64,000 bases of DNA from Azospirillum rugosum (GCF_017876155.1 NZ_JAGINP010000017.1:1-64000); one strand, 5' to 3'; shown: positions 15,357 to 25,877, counted from the first letter of the stretch. The notes: generated from the letters alone by a model not told the origin. Translations and numbers: made by a program.

Positions 15357-15821
15357 ATGACCGAGAAGCCCCATCTGATGATCGTGGAAGCCCGCTTCTA
15401 CGAGGACATCGCCGACGAGCTGGCCCGCGGCGCCATCGCGGAGATCGAGAAGGACGGCGCCACGTACCAGCGCGTCGCCGTCCCCGGCTGCCTGGAAATC
15501 CCCGCTGCGATCCTCTACGCCCTGCGCTCCATGGATTTCTTCACGGCGCGCAAGCGCTTCGACGGCTATGTGGCGCTGGGCTGCGTGATCCGCGGCGAGA
15601 CGACGCACTACGACATCGTCTGCAACGAGAGCGCCCGCGGCCTGCAGGATCTCGCCCTGCGCTACGCGCTGGCCGTCGGCAACGGCGTGCTGACGGTGGA
15701 GAACCGCGAGCAGGCCTGGGCGCGCGCCTCCGTCGCTGCCAAGAACAAGGGCGGGTTCGCCGCCCGCGCCTGCCTTGACATGATCGAACTGAAACGCCAA
15801 TTCCGCCTCTATCCGCGGTAA
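15357..15821 (+). CDS. ribH: 6,7-dimethyl-8-ribityllumazine synthase
   Basis: RibH condenses dihydroxybutanone phosphate with the ribitylamino-pyrimidine to give the lumazine substrate of RibE. The 154-aa sequence contains IVEARFYEDIADELARGA, VPGCLEIPAAILYAL, the catalytic His in GCVIRGETTHYDIVCNES, and the closing GVLTVENREQAWARA. The length matches the icosahedral or pentameric bacterial enzyme. It is last in the rib series, and nusB begins 35 bases later, the usual ribH-nusB linkage. Confidence 0.97.
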   Translation: MTEKPHLMIVEARFYEDIADELARGAIAEIEKDGATYQRVAVPGCLEIPAAILYALRSMDFFTARKRFDGYVALGCVIRGETTHYDIVCNESARGLQDLALRYALAVGNGVLTVENREQAWARASVAAKNKGGFAARACLDMIELKRQFRLYPR

Positions 15822-15856
15822 CCCCGCGGCATAGTCCCGTTCTACGTCCTGACAGT

Positions 15857-16438
15857 ATGAGCATCATGAGCAACGACGACGCGGCGGGCCGCGCGAAACA
15901 GAAGCGCGGATCCCGGAACCGGACCGGCGGCGGGTCGGCCAAGGCCCGGCGCAAGGCGGCCCGCCTGGCCGCCGTGCAGGCCCTCTACCAGATCGACCTG
16001 AACCAGATCGAACCGACCGGCGTCGCCGTGGAATCCGTGGTGGGCGAGTTCGTCAACCACCGGCTGGGCGAGGAGATCGACGGCGCCAAGTTCGTCGCCG
16101 CCGACCCGCAGCTGTTCGCCGACATCGTGCGCGGCGCGGCGCACCGCCGGGCGGAGGTGGACGGCATGCTGTCCTCCGCGCTGGAGCCGCGATTCTCGCT
16201 GGACCGGCTGGAGCTGCTGCTCCGCGCCATCCTGCGCGCCGGCGCCTACGAGCTGTTCGTCCACAACGACACGCACCCGCGCATCCTCATCAGCGAGTAT
16301 GTGGACGTGGCCCACGCCTTCTTCGCCGGGCGCGAGCCGGGCATGGTGAACGGCGTGCTGGACCATGTGGCCCGCGCCCTGCGGCCGGACGAACTGGCCA
16401 AGCCGGACCCGAGCCGTGAGCAGCCCAGAGAGTCCTGA
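15857..16438 (+). CDS. nusB: transcription antitermination factor NusB
   Basis: NusB binds boxA RNA with S10 and supports rRNA antitermination. The 193-aa protein has a basic disordered N-terminus (about 1-35, rich in Lys/Arg/Gly) and then the all-helical fold: ARLAAVQALYQIDL, SRFSLDRLELLLRAILRAGAYEL and ILISEYVDVAHAFF. Two ATGs (15857 and 15866) are possible starts. The thiL start codon lies inside the nusB 3' end, an overlap of 23 bases. Confidence 0.95.
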   Translation: MSIMSNDDAAGRAKQKRGSRNRTGGGSAKARRKAARLAAVQALYQIDLNQIEPTGVAVESVVGEFVNHRLGEEIDGAKFVAADPQLFADIVRGAAHRRAEVDGMLSSALEPRFSLDRLELLLRAILRAGAYELFVHNDTHPRILISEYVDVAHAFFAGREPGMVNGVLDHVARALRPDELAKPDPSREQPRES

Positions 16439-17450
16439 TCCGGGCAACTCCCGCCCGAGCCCAGTCGATAAGTTGGGGGAGTTCGGCCGGATCGACCGCT
16501 ACTTCAAGCCGCTGGCGACCGGGTTTCCCGGCGCCCGCGGCCTGGCCGACGACGCGGCCGTGTTCGGCGTGCCGCCCGACCAGGAACTGGTCGTGACCAC
16601 GGACGCCATGGTGGCCGGCGTCCATTTCTTTCCCGACGACGCCCCCGGCGACATCGCCGCCAAGCTGCTGCGCACCAACCTGTCCGACCTCGCGGCGATG
16701 GGGGCGGTTCCCTATGCCTACACGCTGGTGACGGCGCTGCCCCGGACGGTGGGGGAGGACTGGCTCGCCGCCTTCGCGGCCGGGCTGGGCGAGGACCAGG
16801 CGCGCTTCGGCATCGGGCTGGCGGGCGGCGACTCGGTGTCCACCAGCGGGCCGATCACCCTGTCGGTCACCGCCTTCGGGCTGGTGCCGAAGGGCAGGGC
16901 GCTGCCCCGCTGGGGCGGCCGGCCGGGCGACAGCGTCTTCGTCACCGGCTGCGTCGGCGACGCCGCGCTGGGGCTCCAGGTCGCCTTCGGGAAGATCGCG
17001 GTGGCGGACGAGGCGGCGCGCGGCCGCCTGCTGGCGCGGCTGCGCCGGCCGGACCCGCGCACCACGGTCGGGCCGCGGCTGGTCGGGCTGGCGACCGCAT
17101 GCCTGGACGTGTCGGACGGTCTGGTCGCCGACCTGGGGCACCTGTGCGAGGAGTCCGGCTGCGCGGCGGTGCTGGACTCGGCCGCCGTTCCCCTGTCGAT
17201 TGCTGCCCGCGCGGTGGTCGGGTCCGATCCGGCGCGGCTCGCCCTGGCGCTGACCGGCGGCGACGATTACGAGCTTCTGTTCACCGCCCCGGACGAGGCG
17301 CGGCCGGCGCTCGCGGCGCTTGCGGCGGGCACGGGCGTGCCGATCACGGCGATCGGCCGGCTGGAGGAAGGGAGCGCCGGCGATGTCCGCGTCGTCGGCG
17401 CGGATGGGACTCCCCTTGCCCTGCCGGCGCGCGGTTGGGAGCATTTCTGA
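16416..17450 (+). CDS. thiL: thiamine-monophosphate kinase
   Basis: ThiL phosphorylates thiamine monophosphate to thiamine diphosphate. The GTG at 16416 within nusB gives 344 aa and an N-terminal GEFGRIDRYFKPLA matching the family. Further motifs are GLADDAAVF, TTDAMVAGVHFF, LLRTNLSDLAAMGA (metal/ATP-binding Asp), GGDSVSTSGP, DVSDGLVADLGHL and LTGGDDYELLFT. The ribosome-binding site is weak, so expression probably depends on coupling to nusB. It follows the conserved order ribH-nusB-thiL. Confidence 0.95.
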   Translation: MSSPESPDPGNSRPSPVDKLGEFGRIDRYFKPLATGFPGARGLADDAAVFGVPPDQELVVTTDAMVAGVHFFPDDAPGDIAAKLLRTNLSDLAAMGAVPYAYTLVTALPRTVGEDWLAAFAAGLGEDQARFGIGLAGGDSVSTSGPITLSVTAFGLVPKGRALPRWGGRPGDSVFVTGCVGDAALGLQVAFGKIAVADEAARGRLLARLRRPDPRTTVGPRLVGLATACLDVSDGLVADLGHLCEESGCAAVLDSAAVPLSIAARAVVGSDPARLALALTGGDDYELLFTAPDEARPALAALAAGTGVPITAIGRLEEGSAGDVRVVGADGTPLALPARGWEHF

Positions 17451-17542
17451 GCATCGCTCGCGCTTAACCCTATGGAAAGCAGGCCGGGCCTAGGCTGCGC
17501 GCCGCCCCTTTCGGGGATCCGCCATCCAAGGATACCGCGCGC

Positions 17543-18001
17543 GTGATCAAGGCCGTCCTGCTGCTTGTCGTGGGCATCGCGTTGCTGGGCGGCGCCGGTT
17601 ATGGCGGCTGGATGCTCTACAACATCTATTTCGTGCCGCACGAGGGCGAGGCCCCGAAGAAGGAGGAGCCGCCGCCCAAGCCGCCCACCGCTTTCGTCCG
17701 CATGGCCCCGCTGATGGTGCCGGCCATCGGGTCGCAGCGGGTGGAGCAGTTCGTCACCGTGGTGGTGACGCTGGAGGTGGTGGCCGACAAGATCACGGTG
17801 GTCCAGGCCTTCCAGCCCAAGGTGTTCGACACGCTGCTGACCACGCTGTACGGCGCCGTCGACGACAAGTCGGTCCTGACCGGGAACTTGGTCAATATCC
17901 CTGCCGTAAAAGAAAAACTGACCAAGGCGGCGGCCAAGGTCGTCGGTGACGGTGTGGTGCAGGATGTCCTCATCCAGGTCGTGACGCAGCGCAACCTTTA
18001 A
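17543..18001 (+). CDS. FliL-like membrane-anchored protein
   Basis: The GTG at 17543 gives 152 aa. Residues 4-22 form one membrane span, followed by a Lys/Glu/Pro-rich linker (EAPKKEEPPPKPP) and a periplasmic domain with FliL features: MAPLMVPAIGSQRVEQFVTVVVTLEVV, FQPKVFDTLLTTLYG, GNLVNIPAVKEKLTKAAAKVVG and a final VQDVLIQVVTQRN. The domain is homologous by eye to the exported protein at 6603-7031. FliL associates with the flagellar stator, but here the neighbours are thiL and the proton pyrophosphatase, so a flagellar role is not supported by context. Confidence 0.8.
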   Translation: MIKAVLLLVVGIALLGGAGYGGWMLYNIYFVPHEGEAPKKEEPPPKPPTAFVRMAPLMVPAIGSQRVEQFVTVVVTLEVVADKITVVQAFQPKVFDTLLTTLYGAVDDKSVLTGNLVNIPAVKEKLTKAAAKVVGDGVVQDVLIQVVTQRNL

Positions 18002-18210
18002 CACCTTCGTCATCGACCTTACCCCGAAAGGCGGAGAACTCCCTGGCCATTTCGCCGCGCCCGGCCGGGCGAGGCGGCTGTTGCATTGCTGCTGTCCCTT
18101 CGGCATCCTTTTCACGAACAAATTGCCCGTCATCCGCTTTTTTGCGCGAGAGGGCGTTACGGCGCGTAGAGCGGTACTCGGGACCCAATAACATAAACTT
18201 GGGGGAACCG

Positions 18211-20313
<2,103 letters not shown>

Positions 20314-20343
20314 GGATATGGTCGGCTGGTAAGTGCTTGAGCT

Positions 20344-20447
20344 GGGCCCCCACCCAACCCTCCCCCACTTCGCGGGGGAGGGCTTCAGGGACGCGCGGCG
20401 GAGTTCCCTCCCTCGCCGAAGGTGGGGGAGGGTTAGGGTGGGGGCCC
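20344..20447. repeat. palindromic intergenic repeat (CCCTAACCCTCCCCC family), second copy
   Basis: GGGCCCCCACCCAACCCTCC at 20344 is mirrored by GGAGGGTTAGGGTGGGGGCCC ending at 20447; internal arms are GGGGGAGGGCTTC and GGAGTTCCCTCCCTC. It closely matches the element at 3375-3488 in sequence and layout. It occupies the gap after hppA, just before an intrinsic terminator. Confidence 0.8.
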
Positions 20448-20471
20448 AACGGGACCACTTCACCCGCAAAC

Positions 20472-20499
20472 AAAAAAGCCCCGCGCGAGCGGGGCTTTT
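20472..20499. terminator. bidirectional intrinsic terminator between hppA and bamE
   Basis: AAAAAAGCCCCG-CGCGA-GCGGGGCTTTT forms a short stable stem flanked by A-tract and T-tract, able to stop transcription from hppA (plus) and bamE (minus), which converge. Confidence 0.88.
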
Positions 20500-20521
20500 G
20501 CGTGTCGAAGGCGTGTCGCCA

Positions 20522-20989
20522 TCAGCGGCCGGGGCCGCGGTTCTTGCCGTCCTTGGCGGAGAAGCGGCCGACGTTGCCGAGCATCTGTTCCAGGAAGCCC
20601 AGTTCGCGGCCGGCGGTCGGGGTGGTGCGGTCCACCATCTCGATGTCCTGGCCGTCGTTGGCGTCGAGCTGCTTGATCTCCTGCACCACGCCGGCGTCGT
20701 CGAAATGGACGATCACCACGCGGCGCTCCACCACCTCGGGCCGGAAGAAGGCGACCTTCTCCGTCTTCTGGCCGATGTAGTACCAGACGTTCGGGTCGAA
20801 GGTCCCGGCCGAGGTCGGGGTGCCGAGAACGCCGGCGACGTCCTCCCGCCGGGACTGGCCGGCCTTGATTTCCGCAAGGCGATCGGGATCCGTCAGGTTG
20901 CCGCGGGTCGCCACGGTGGGCGAGCACGCGGAAACGGCGAGGCCCAGAAAGGCGAAGGCGCACAGCGCCGAAGGAATCGATCTCGTCAT
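20522..20989 (-). CDS. bamE: outer-membrane assembly lipoprotein BamE (SmpA/OmlA family)
   Basis: BamE is a small lipoprotein of the BAM complex, which inserts beta-barrel proteins into the outer membrane. The start at 20989 (MTRSIPS) gives 155 aa with a lipoprotein signal peptide and lipobox LAVSAC near residue 22. The SmpA/OmlA core is present: RLAEIKAGQSRREDVAGVLGTP, FDPNVWYYIGQKTEKVAFFRPEV and VVIVHFDDAGVVQEI. A disordered tail follows. It is divergent from the cytochrome bc1 chaperone gene at 21118. The other BAM-related genes in this window are at the far right (bamB). Confidence 0.92.
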   Translation of the reverse strand: MTRSIPSALCAFAFLGLAVSACSPTVATRGNLTDPDRLAEIKAGQSRREDVAGVLGTPTSAGTFDPNVWYYIGQKTEKVAFFRPEVVERRVVIVHFDDAGVVQEIKQLDANDGQDIEMVDRTTPTAGRELGFLEQMLGNVGRFSAKDGKNRGPGR

Positions 20990-21117
20990 GGTGCTCAGGC
21001 TATGATGGCACGGGCAGGCGGCGGAGGTTTTGCCAAAGCCGCGCTCAGCCCACAATGCCGGGACAATCGCACCGGGCGGTTTGTCCTGTCAACGAAACTC
21101 CGAGCGAGAGAGAAACC

Positions 21118-21687
21118 GTGTTCGACCGCCTGTTCCGGCGCCGCCGCGACACCCGCGCCGCCACCGAATTCTTCGTGAAGATCGTGGGACAAGCCCGTGA
21201 CCCGGCCTTCTACCGCGACCTCGGCGTCCCCGACACGCTGGACGGCCGTTTCGACATGGTCGTGCTGCATGTGTTCCTGGTGATGCACCGGCTGAAGGGG
21301 CAGGGTGCCACGGCGACCGACTGGTCCCGACAGCTCTACGAGACGATGATCGACAATTTCGAGAAGTCGCTGATGGAGCAGGGCGTCGGCGACAGCGGCA
21401 TCAGCCGCCGCGTCAAGACCATGGTCCGCGGCATGGCCGGGCGCATCCAGGCCTACGACCGCGCGCTCGCCCCCGGTGCCGACGAGGCTCTGCTTGAGGT
21501 GGCGCTGGACAACAACGTCTACGGCACCGCGCCGGACACCGACCGGGCGCATCTCGCCGCCATGACCGCCTATGTCCGCCGCGCGGTCGCCGGGCTGGCC
21601 GAACAGCCGCTGGAGTCGCTGCTCGCCGGCCAAGTCCACTTCGGCCCGATTCATGTCCGCGGCGCGCCGGACGCTCGGATGGAGTAG
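21118..21687 (+). CDS. ubiquinol-cytochrome c chaperone (CBP3 family)
   Basis: This 189-aa protein belongs to the CBP3/UQCC1-type family that assists assembly of cytochrome b of the bc1 complex. The GTG at 21118 starts VFDRLFRRRRDTRAATEFF. Family features are the FYRDLGVPDTLDGRFDMVVLHVFLVM helix, TDWSRQLYETMIDNFEKSL, and GISRRVKTMVRGMAGRIQAYDRAL. There is no signal peptide or membrane span. It sits upstream of yceD, with 151 bases between, a frequent neighbour pair in alphaproteobacteria. Confidence 0.93.
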   Translation: MFDRLFRRRRDTRAATEFFVKIVGQARDPAFYRDLGVPDTLDGRFDMVVLHVFLVMHRLKGQGATATDWSRQLYETMIDNFEKSLMEQGVGDSGISRRVKTMVRGMAGRIQAYDRALAPGADEALLEVALDNNVYGTAPDTDRAHLAAMTAYVRRAVAGLAEQPLESLLAGQVHFGPIHVRGAPDARME

Positions 21688-21838
21688 CGTCACTCCTTAT
21701 TAACATGGGGCGCCGGCGGGCTTGCCTTTCGGCGTCCACGGTTGCATCTGACACTATGATAGAGAGTAGCGCCCACCGCCCGCACCCTCCCGCGAACAGC
21801 GGCCGGCGGGCGGGCGCCGCGACGAGGAACAGCCCAAC

Positions 21839-22441
21839 ATGCAGCACGCCGCCGAACCCGCCCCGGAATTCTCGCGAATCGTCCGGGCCGACGCCGTCCA
21901 CCGCGACGGGGAGGTGGTTCAGACCATCGAGGCGACCGAGGCCGAGCGCCGCGCGCTCGCGGAGCGATTCGAACTGGAGGCCATCGACCGCCTGACCGCC
22001 ACGCTGCGCCTGCGCTCCGTGCGCGGCGGCCAGATGGTGCGCGTCTCCGGCGACCTGGAGGCCGATGTCGTGCAGACCTGCGTCGTGACGCTGGAGCCGG
22101 TGCCGGCCCACGTGTCCGACCGCTTCGGCGCGCTGTTCGCGCCGGAATCGATGGTGCCGAAGGAGGACGACGAGATCTTCATCGACCCCAGCGTTGCCGA
22201 GGAGGACATTCCGGAGGCGATGCAGAACGGAAAGATCGACCTCGGCGAACTGGCCGCGCAGCATCTGTCGCTGGCGCTCGATCCCTACCCGCGGGCCGAA
22301 GGCATTGCCTTCGAAGGCTACGGCGATGGCGAGGAAGACGAGGAGGAGGCCAGCAAAGACGCGGAAAACGCGTTGCCGGCGGCCGACCCGGACAAGCCGA
22401 ACCCTTTTGCCGCGCTGGAACGGTTGAAGCGTCGGAATTAG
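21839..22441 (+). CDS. yceD: YceD (DUF177) family protein
   Basis: This 200-aa protein of the YceD/DUF177 family is found next to rpmF in most bacteria; in plants a relative is linked to 23S rRNA metabolism, and the bacterial role is unresolved. Visible features are ATLRLRSVRGGQMVRVSGDLEADVVQTCVVTLEPVPAHV in the middle, the acidic EDDEIFIDPS, IDLGELAAQHLSLALDPYPRAEG and a low-complexity acidic tail ending NPFAALERLKRRN. An intrinsic terminator separates it from rpmF. Confidence 0.93.
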   Translation: MQHAAEPAPEFSRIVRADAVHRDGEVVQTIEATEAERRALAERFELEAIDRLTATLRLRSVRGGQMVRVSGDLEADVVQTCVVTLEPVPAHVSDRFGALFAPESMVPKEDDEIFIDPSVAEEDIPEAMQNGKIDLGELAAQHLSLALDPYPRAEGIAFEGYGDGEEDEEEASKDAENALPAADPDKPNPFAALERLKRRN

Positions 22442-22497
22442 CGGTGGAACGGGCTTGCCCTCCGAAGGCAATTGCCGTATTGAATGCCGCTCGCGTC

Positions 22498-22524
22498 AGG
22501 CGGCCCCCCTACGGGCCGCCTTTT
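22498..22524 (+). terminator. hairpin with T-tract in the yceD-rpmF gap
   Basis: AGGCGGCCC-CCCTAC-GGGCCGCCT followed by TTTT is a compact intrinsic terminator form, 22 bases before the rpmF ATG. A candidate promoter, TTGCCC-17-TATTGA (22455-22483), lies just upstream of it. The hairpin may therefore sit in the rpmF leader as an attenuator rather than ending the yceD transcript; the sequence cannot decide this. Confidence 0.65.
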
Positions 22525-22546
22525 CCAATGAAGAGAGTTTACGGCC

Positions 22547-22732
22547 ATGGCTGTTCCGAAGAAGAAGACCTCCAAGTCGCGCCGCAACATGCGTCGCTCG
22601 CACCACGCCCTGCCGACCGCGGCCTACAACGAGTGCCCGAACTGCGGCGAGCTGAAGCGCCCGCACCACGTCTGCGGTTCCTGCGGTCATTACGACCAGC
22701 GCGAAGTGGTTCAGAGCGCTCCGGCGGCCTGA
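22547..22732 (+). CDS. rpmF: 50S ribosomal protein L32
   Basis: This 61-aa large-subunit protein starts MAVPKKKTSKSRRNMRRSHH as usual. The zinc-binding cysteines are at 30, 33, 43 and 46 (CPNCGELKRPHHVCGSCG), so this is the zinc-containing (C+) form. It follows yceD and precedes plsX and fabH, the conserved rpmF-plsX-fabH linkage of ribosome and fatty-acid genes. Confidence 0.98.
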   Translation: MAVPKKKTSKSRRNMRRSHHALPTAAYNECPNCGELKRPHHVCGSCGHYDQREVVQSAPAA

Positions 22733-22781
22733 TGTCGGTCCGGTTGGCCGCTACCTGCCCCAGTGAGGGAGCCTACCCGCG

Positions 22782-23834
22782 GTGAGCCAGCGCCTGACGA
22801 TTGCCCTTGATGCCATGGGCGGCGACCATGCTCCAGACATGGTGGTTGCCGGGGCGGACATCGCCCGCGAGCGCCATCCGAACGTGCATTACCTGCTGTT
22901 CGGGGACGCCGCCCGCATCGAGCCGTTGCTGGCCCAGCGGCCGGCCTTGAAGGCGTTGGTCGAGGTGCGCCACACACCGGACTCGGTGGCCGGCGACGCC
23001 AAGCCGTCGATCGCGCTGCGCGCCGGACGCCAGTCCAGCATGCGGCTCGCCATCGATTCGGTCGCGGCGGGGGAGGCGGCCTGCGTGGTCTCCGCCGGCA
23101 ACACCGGCGCGCTGATGGCCATGGCCAAGTTCGTGCTGAAGACGCTGCCGGGCATCGACCGTCCGGCGATCGCGTCCTTCTTCCCGACCTTGCGCGGGGA
23201 GAGCATCATGCTCGACCTCGGCGCCAACACCGAATGCCAGCCCGAGAACCTCGTGCAGTTCGCCGTCATGGGCGCCGTCTTCGCGCGCACCGTGCTGGCG
23301 CTGAGCGAGCCGACCATCGGTGTGCTGAACATCGGGTCGGAAGAGGTGAAGGGGAACGAGGTGGTCCGCGCCGCCGCGGCACGCCTGCGCGAGATGCCTC
23401 TGCCTGGGCGCTTCCACGGATTCGTGGAGGGCAACGACATCCCCGGCGGCGCCGTGGACGTGATCGTCACCGACGGCTTCACCGGCAACATCGCCCTGAA
23501 GACCGCGGAAGGCACGGCCAAGCTGTTCGCCGAATTCCTGCGCCGGTCCTTCCAGTCCTCCTGGGCAGCACAGCTCGGCTACCTGCTGGCGCGCGGCGCC
23601 TTCAAGCGGCTGAAGCAGCGCATCGACCCGCGCCGCTACAACGGCGCCATGTTCCTGGGGCTGCGCGGGGTGTGCGTCAAAAGTCACGGCGGGACCGACG
23701 CGATCGGCTTTGCCAACGCCATCGGCGTGGCCTACAACCTCGCGGCAAACGGTTTCAACGACCGGATCAAGGAAGAGATGCAGCGGCTCGGCGGCTCCAA
23801 CCCTCTTCCCGACACCAAGGCGGCGGCGGTTTAA
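22782..23834 (+). CDS. plsX: phosphate acyltransferase PlsX
   Basis: PlsX converts acyl-ACP to acyl phosphate for PlsY in phospholipid synthesis, as a peripheral membrane enzyme. The GTG at 22782 gives 350 aa beginning LTIALDAMGGDHAPDMVVAG. Other hallmarks are VSAGNTGALMAMAKF, LDLGANTECQPENLVQFA, GNEVVRAAAARLRE, GFVEGNDIPGGAVDVIVTDGFTGN and GVCVKSHGGTDAIGFANAI. fabH starts three bases after its stop, so the two are coupled. Confidence 0.97.
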   Translation: MSQRLTIALDAMGGDHAPDMVVAGADIARERHPNVHYLLFGDAARIEPLLAQRPALKALVEVRHTPDSVAGDAKPSIALRAGRQSSMRLAIDSVAAGEAACVVSAGNTGALMAMAKFVLKTLPGIDRPAIASFFPTLRGESIMLDLGANTECQPENLVQFAVMGAVFARTVLALSEPTIGVLNIGSEEVKGNEVVRAAAARLREMPLPGRFHGFVEGNDIPGGAVDVIVTDGFTGNIALKTAEGTAKLFAEFLRRSFQSSWAAQLGYLLARGAFKRLKQRIDPRRYNGAMFLGLRGVCVKSHGGTDAIGFANAIGVAYNLAANGFNDRIKEEMQRLGGSNPLPDTKAAAV

Positions 23835-23837
23835 AAC

Positions 23838-24809
23838 ATGGTCAAGCGTTCCCGGATTCTCGGCTGCGGTTCGTACCTGCCGGCCAACGTCGTGACGAAT
23901 CGCGACCTGGAGTCGCGCGTGGACACCACCGACGAGTGGATCGTCCAGCGCACCGGCATCAAGGCGCGCCACATCGCGGCCGAGGGGGAACTGACCTCCG
24001 ACCTCGCCGTCGCCGCGGCGACCCGCGCGCTGGAACATGCGGGCGTGGACGCGGGCAGCATCGACTGCATCGTGCTCGCCACCACCACGCCGGACAACAC
24101 CTTTCCGGCCACCGCGACCAAGGTGCAGGCGGCGCTGGGCACCAAGGGTTTCGCGCTGGACATCCAGGCGGTGTGCGCCGGGTTCGTCTACGCCCTGTCG
24201 ATCGCCGACAACTTCATCCGCGCCGGCCAGGCGACCCGCGCCTTGGTCATCGGGGCGGAGACCTTCTCCCGCCTGCTGGACTGGAAGGACCGCACAACCT
24301 GCGTGCTGTTCGGCGACGGAGCCGGGGCCGTGGTGCTGGAGGGCTACGACGCCCCCGGCACGTCGGCCGACCGCGGCGTGCTGTCCACGCACCTGCATTC
24401 CGACGGCTCGACCTACGGCCTGCTCTACGTGGACGGCGGGCCGTCCACCACCGGCACGACCGGCCATGTCCGCATGAACGGCCAGGACGTGTTCCGCCAC
24501 GCCGTCAGCAAGCTGTCGTCGGTGGTGGAAGAGGCGCTGGCTGCCAACGGGATGGAGCCGTCGACCGTGGACTGGCTGGTGCCGCACCAGGCCAACCAGC
24601 GAATCATCGACGGCATCGCCCGCAAGCTGAAGCTGTCCACCGACAAGGTGGTGCTGACCGTCGACCGCCACGGCAACACTTCGGCGGCGTCGATCCCGCT
24701 GGCGCTTGCCGAGGCGGTGCACGACGGCCGCATCAAGCGCGGCGACGTCGTCCTGATGGAAGCCATCGGCGGCGGGCTCAGCTGGGGCGCGGCGCTGGTT
24801 CGCTGGTAG
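23838..24809 (+). CDS. fabH: 3-oxoacyl-ACP synthase III (KAS III)
   Basis: FabH condenses acetyl-CoA with malonyl-ACP to start fatty-acid synthesis. The 323-aa sequence has the full catalytic triad: Cys113 in DIQAVCAGFVYAL, His250 in VPHQANQRII and Asn280 in DRHGNTSAAS. Also present are TTDEWIVQRTGIKARH, FGDGAGAVVLEG and the ending GGGLSWGAALVRW. It follows plsX by three bases and is separated from ihfA by about 110 bases that hold a candidate promoter. Confidence 0.98.
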   Translation: MVKRSRILGCGSYLPANVVTNRDLESRVDTTDEWIVQRTGIKARHIAAEGELTSDLAVAAATRALEHAGVDAGSIDCIVLATTTPDNTFPATATKVQAALGTKGFALDIQAVCAGFVYALSIADNFIRAGQATRALVIGAETFSRLLDWKDRTTCVLFGDGAGAVVLEGYDAPGTSADRGVLSTHLHSDGSTYGLLYVDGGPSTTGTTGHVRMNGQDVFRHAVSKLSSVVEEALAANGMEPSTVDWLVPHQANQRIIDGIARKLKLSTDKVVLTVDRHGNTSAASIPLALAEAVHDGRIKRGDVVLMEAIGGGLSWGAALVRW

Positions 24810-24856
24810 GCTGAACCGGGCGCCTCCAGTTCAACGCGCCGTTCCAAGCTTTTGAA

Positions 24857-24885
24857 TTGACGGGGTTCTTTCGCCGGATTACGGT
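24857..24885 (+). promoter_or_regulatory. candidate ihfA promoter
   Basis: TTGACG (24857-24862), a 17-base spacer and TACGGT (24880-24885) lie 33 bases before the ihfA ATG. The -35 is near consensus and the -10 is weak. It would let ihfA and the merR gene be expressed apart from plsX-fabH. Confidence 0.4.
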
Positions 24886-24917
24886 TTTCCCCAATGGTTG
24901 CGGGGGGAAGGCGAACC

Positions 24918-25250
24918 ATGACCCAGAACACCGTCACGCGCGCTCAGCTCAGCGAAGCCGTCTATCAGGAAGTCGGGCTGTCGCGCAACGAATCGGCCGA
25001 TCTCGTCGAAAGCGTGCTGGAGGAAATCTCCGACGCGCTGGCCCGTGGCGAGATGGTGAAGATCTCGTCCTTCGGCAGCTTCCAGATCCGGCAGAAGGGG
25101 CAGCGCGTCGGCCGCAATCCCAAGACCGGCGAGGAAGTGCCGATCCTGCCGCGGCGCGTGCTCGTCTTCCGCGCCAGCCACGTCCTGAAGAACCGGATCA
25201 ACGACGCGGACGCCGACGCCGAAGCGTCCCGCGTCAAGGCGGCCTCGTAA
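24918..25250 (+). CDS. ihfA: integration host factor subunit alpha
   Basis: IHF-alpha pairs with IHF-beta to bend DNA at specific sites. The ATG at 24918 gives 110 aa: VTRAQLSEAVYQEVGLSRNESADLVE, KISSFGSFQIRQKGQRVGRNPKTGEE with the DNA-intercalating proline region, and ILPRRVLVFRASHVLKNRIN. A short acidic/Ala tail follows. The position directly before a MerR-type regulator matches the conserved ihfA-merR pair seen in many proteobacteria (in E. coli ihfA follows pheT instead). Confidence 0.96.
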   Translation: MTQNTVTRAQLSEAVYQEVGLSRNESADLVESVLEEISDALARGEMVKISSFGSFQIRQKGQRVGRNPKTGEEVPILPRRVLVFRASHVLKNRINDADADAEASRVKAAS

Positions 25251-25279
25251 TCCGCCGCCCGTCATAAGGCATCCCCGAC

Positions 25280-25783
25280 ATGAGAACGCATCGCTCCGCC
25301 GCGAAATCGGCGACGGCGTTCCGCACCATCAGCGAGGTTTCGACCGAGCTGGACGTGCCTCAGCACGTGCTGCGGTTCTGGGAATCGCGCTTTCCGCAAC
25401 TCCGCCCGCTGAAGCGCGGCGGGGGAAGGCGCTATTACCGGCCGGAGGATGTGGAGCTGCTTCGGCGGATCCAGAGCCTGCTCTACCTTGAGGGCTACAC
25501 GATCAAGGGCGTCCAGCGCCTTCTGAAGGAAGGGCTCACGGACTCCGGCGAGCCGCTGGACACGGTTGAGACCTCGGGAATCGATGAGGCGGACGAGCCT
25601 GCCGAGCAAGCAATCGAGCCAACCGACGCTCCGGATATCGAACTGCCCAGCGCCGCCGCTGGCGCGGAGGCGCCGCCGTCCCCAACGCTTCCCGAAGCGG
25701 CCCGCCGGGAGATCGAGGACGTCCTGGAAGAGTTGAAAATCCTGCGTTCCATGCTCGCGAAAGCGGCAGATTCGGCGGAGTGA
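25280..25783 (+). CDS. MerR family transcriptional regulator
   Basis: This 167-aa regulator has an N-terminal winged helix-turn-helix (about 13-82): FRTISEVSTELDVPQHVLRFWESRFPQLRPLKRGGGRRYYRPEDVELLRRI. The FWExxFPQL form is that of the MerR subgroup encoded after ihfA throughout proteobacteria. The C-terminal half is acidic and Pro/Ala-rich, ending in a short helix (REIEDVLEELKILRSML), with no cysteines for metal sensing. Its target is unknown. It starts 29 bases after ihfA, probably in the same transcript. Confidence 0.93.
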   Translation: MRTHRSAAKSATAFRTISEVSTELDVPQHVLRFWESRFPQLRPLKRGGGRRYYRPEDVELLRRIQSLLYLEGYTIKGVQRLLKEGLTDSGEPLDTVETSGIDEADEPAEQAIEPTDAPDIELPSAAAGAEAPPSPTLPEAARREIEDVLEELKILRSMLAKAADSAE

Positions 25784-25812
25784 TTTTTGCGAAAAAAAGT
25801 GAACAGTAACGG

Positions 25813-25841
25813 TTGCCTTGGCCGCAGGGCGCGGCTATAGT
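25813..25841 (+). promoter_or_regulatory. tRNA-Pro promoter
   Basis: TTGCCT (25813-25818), exactly 17 bases, then TATAGT (25836-25841), followed by a GC-rich discriminator (CCCGCTCCC) of the kind expected for stringently controlled stable-RNA promoters. Transcription would begin about 30 bases before the mature tRNA. Confidence 0.75.
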
Positions 25842-25877
25842 CCCGCTCCCTTCCGGAACGAAGGGCGGTCCGCTTGA

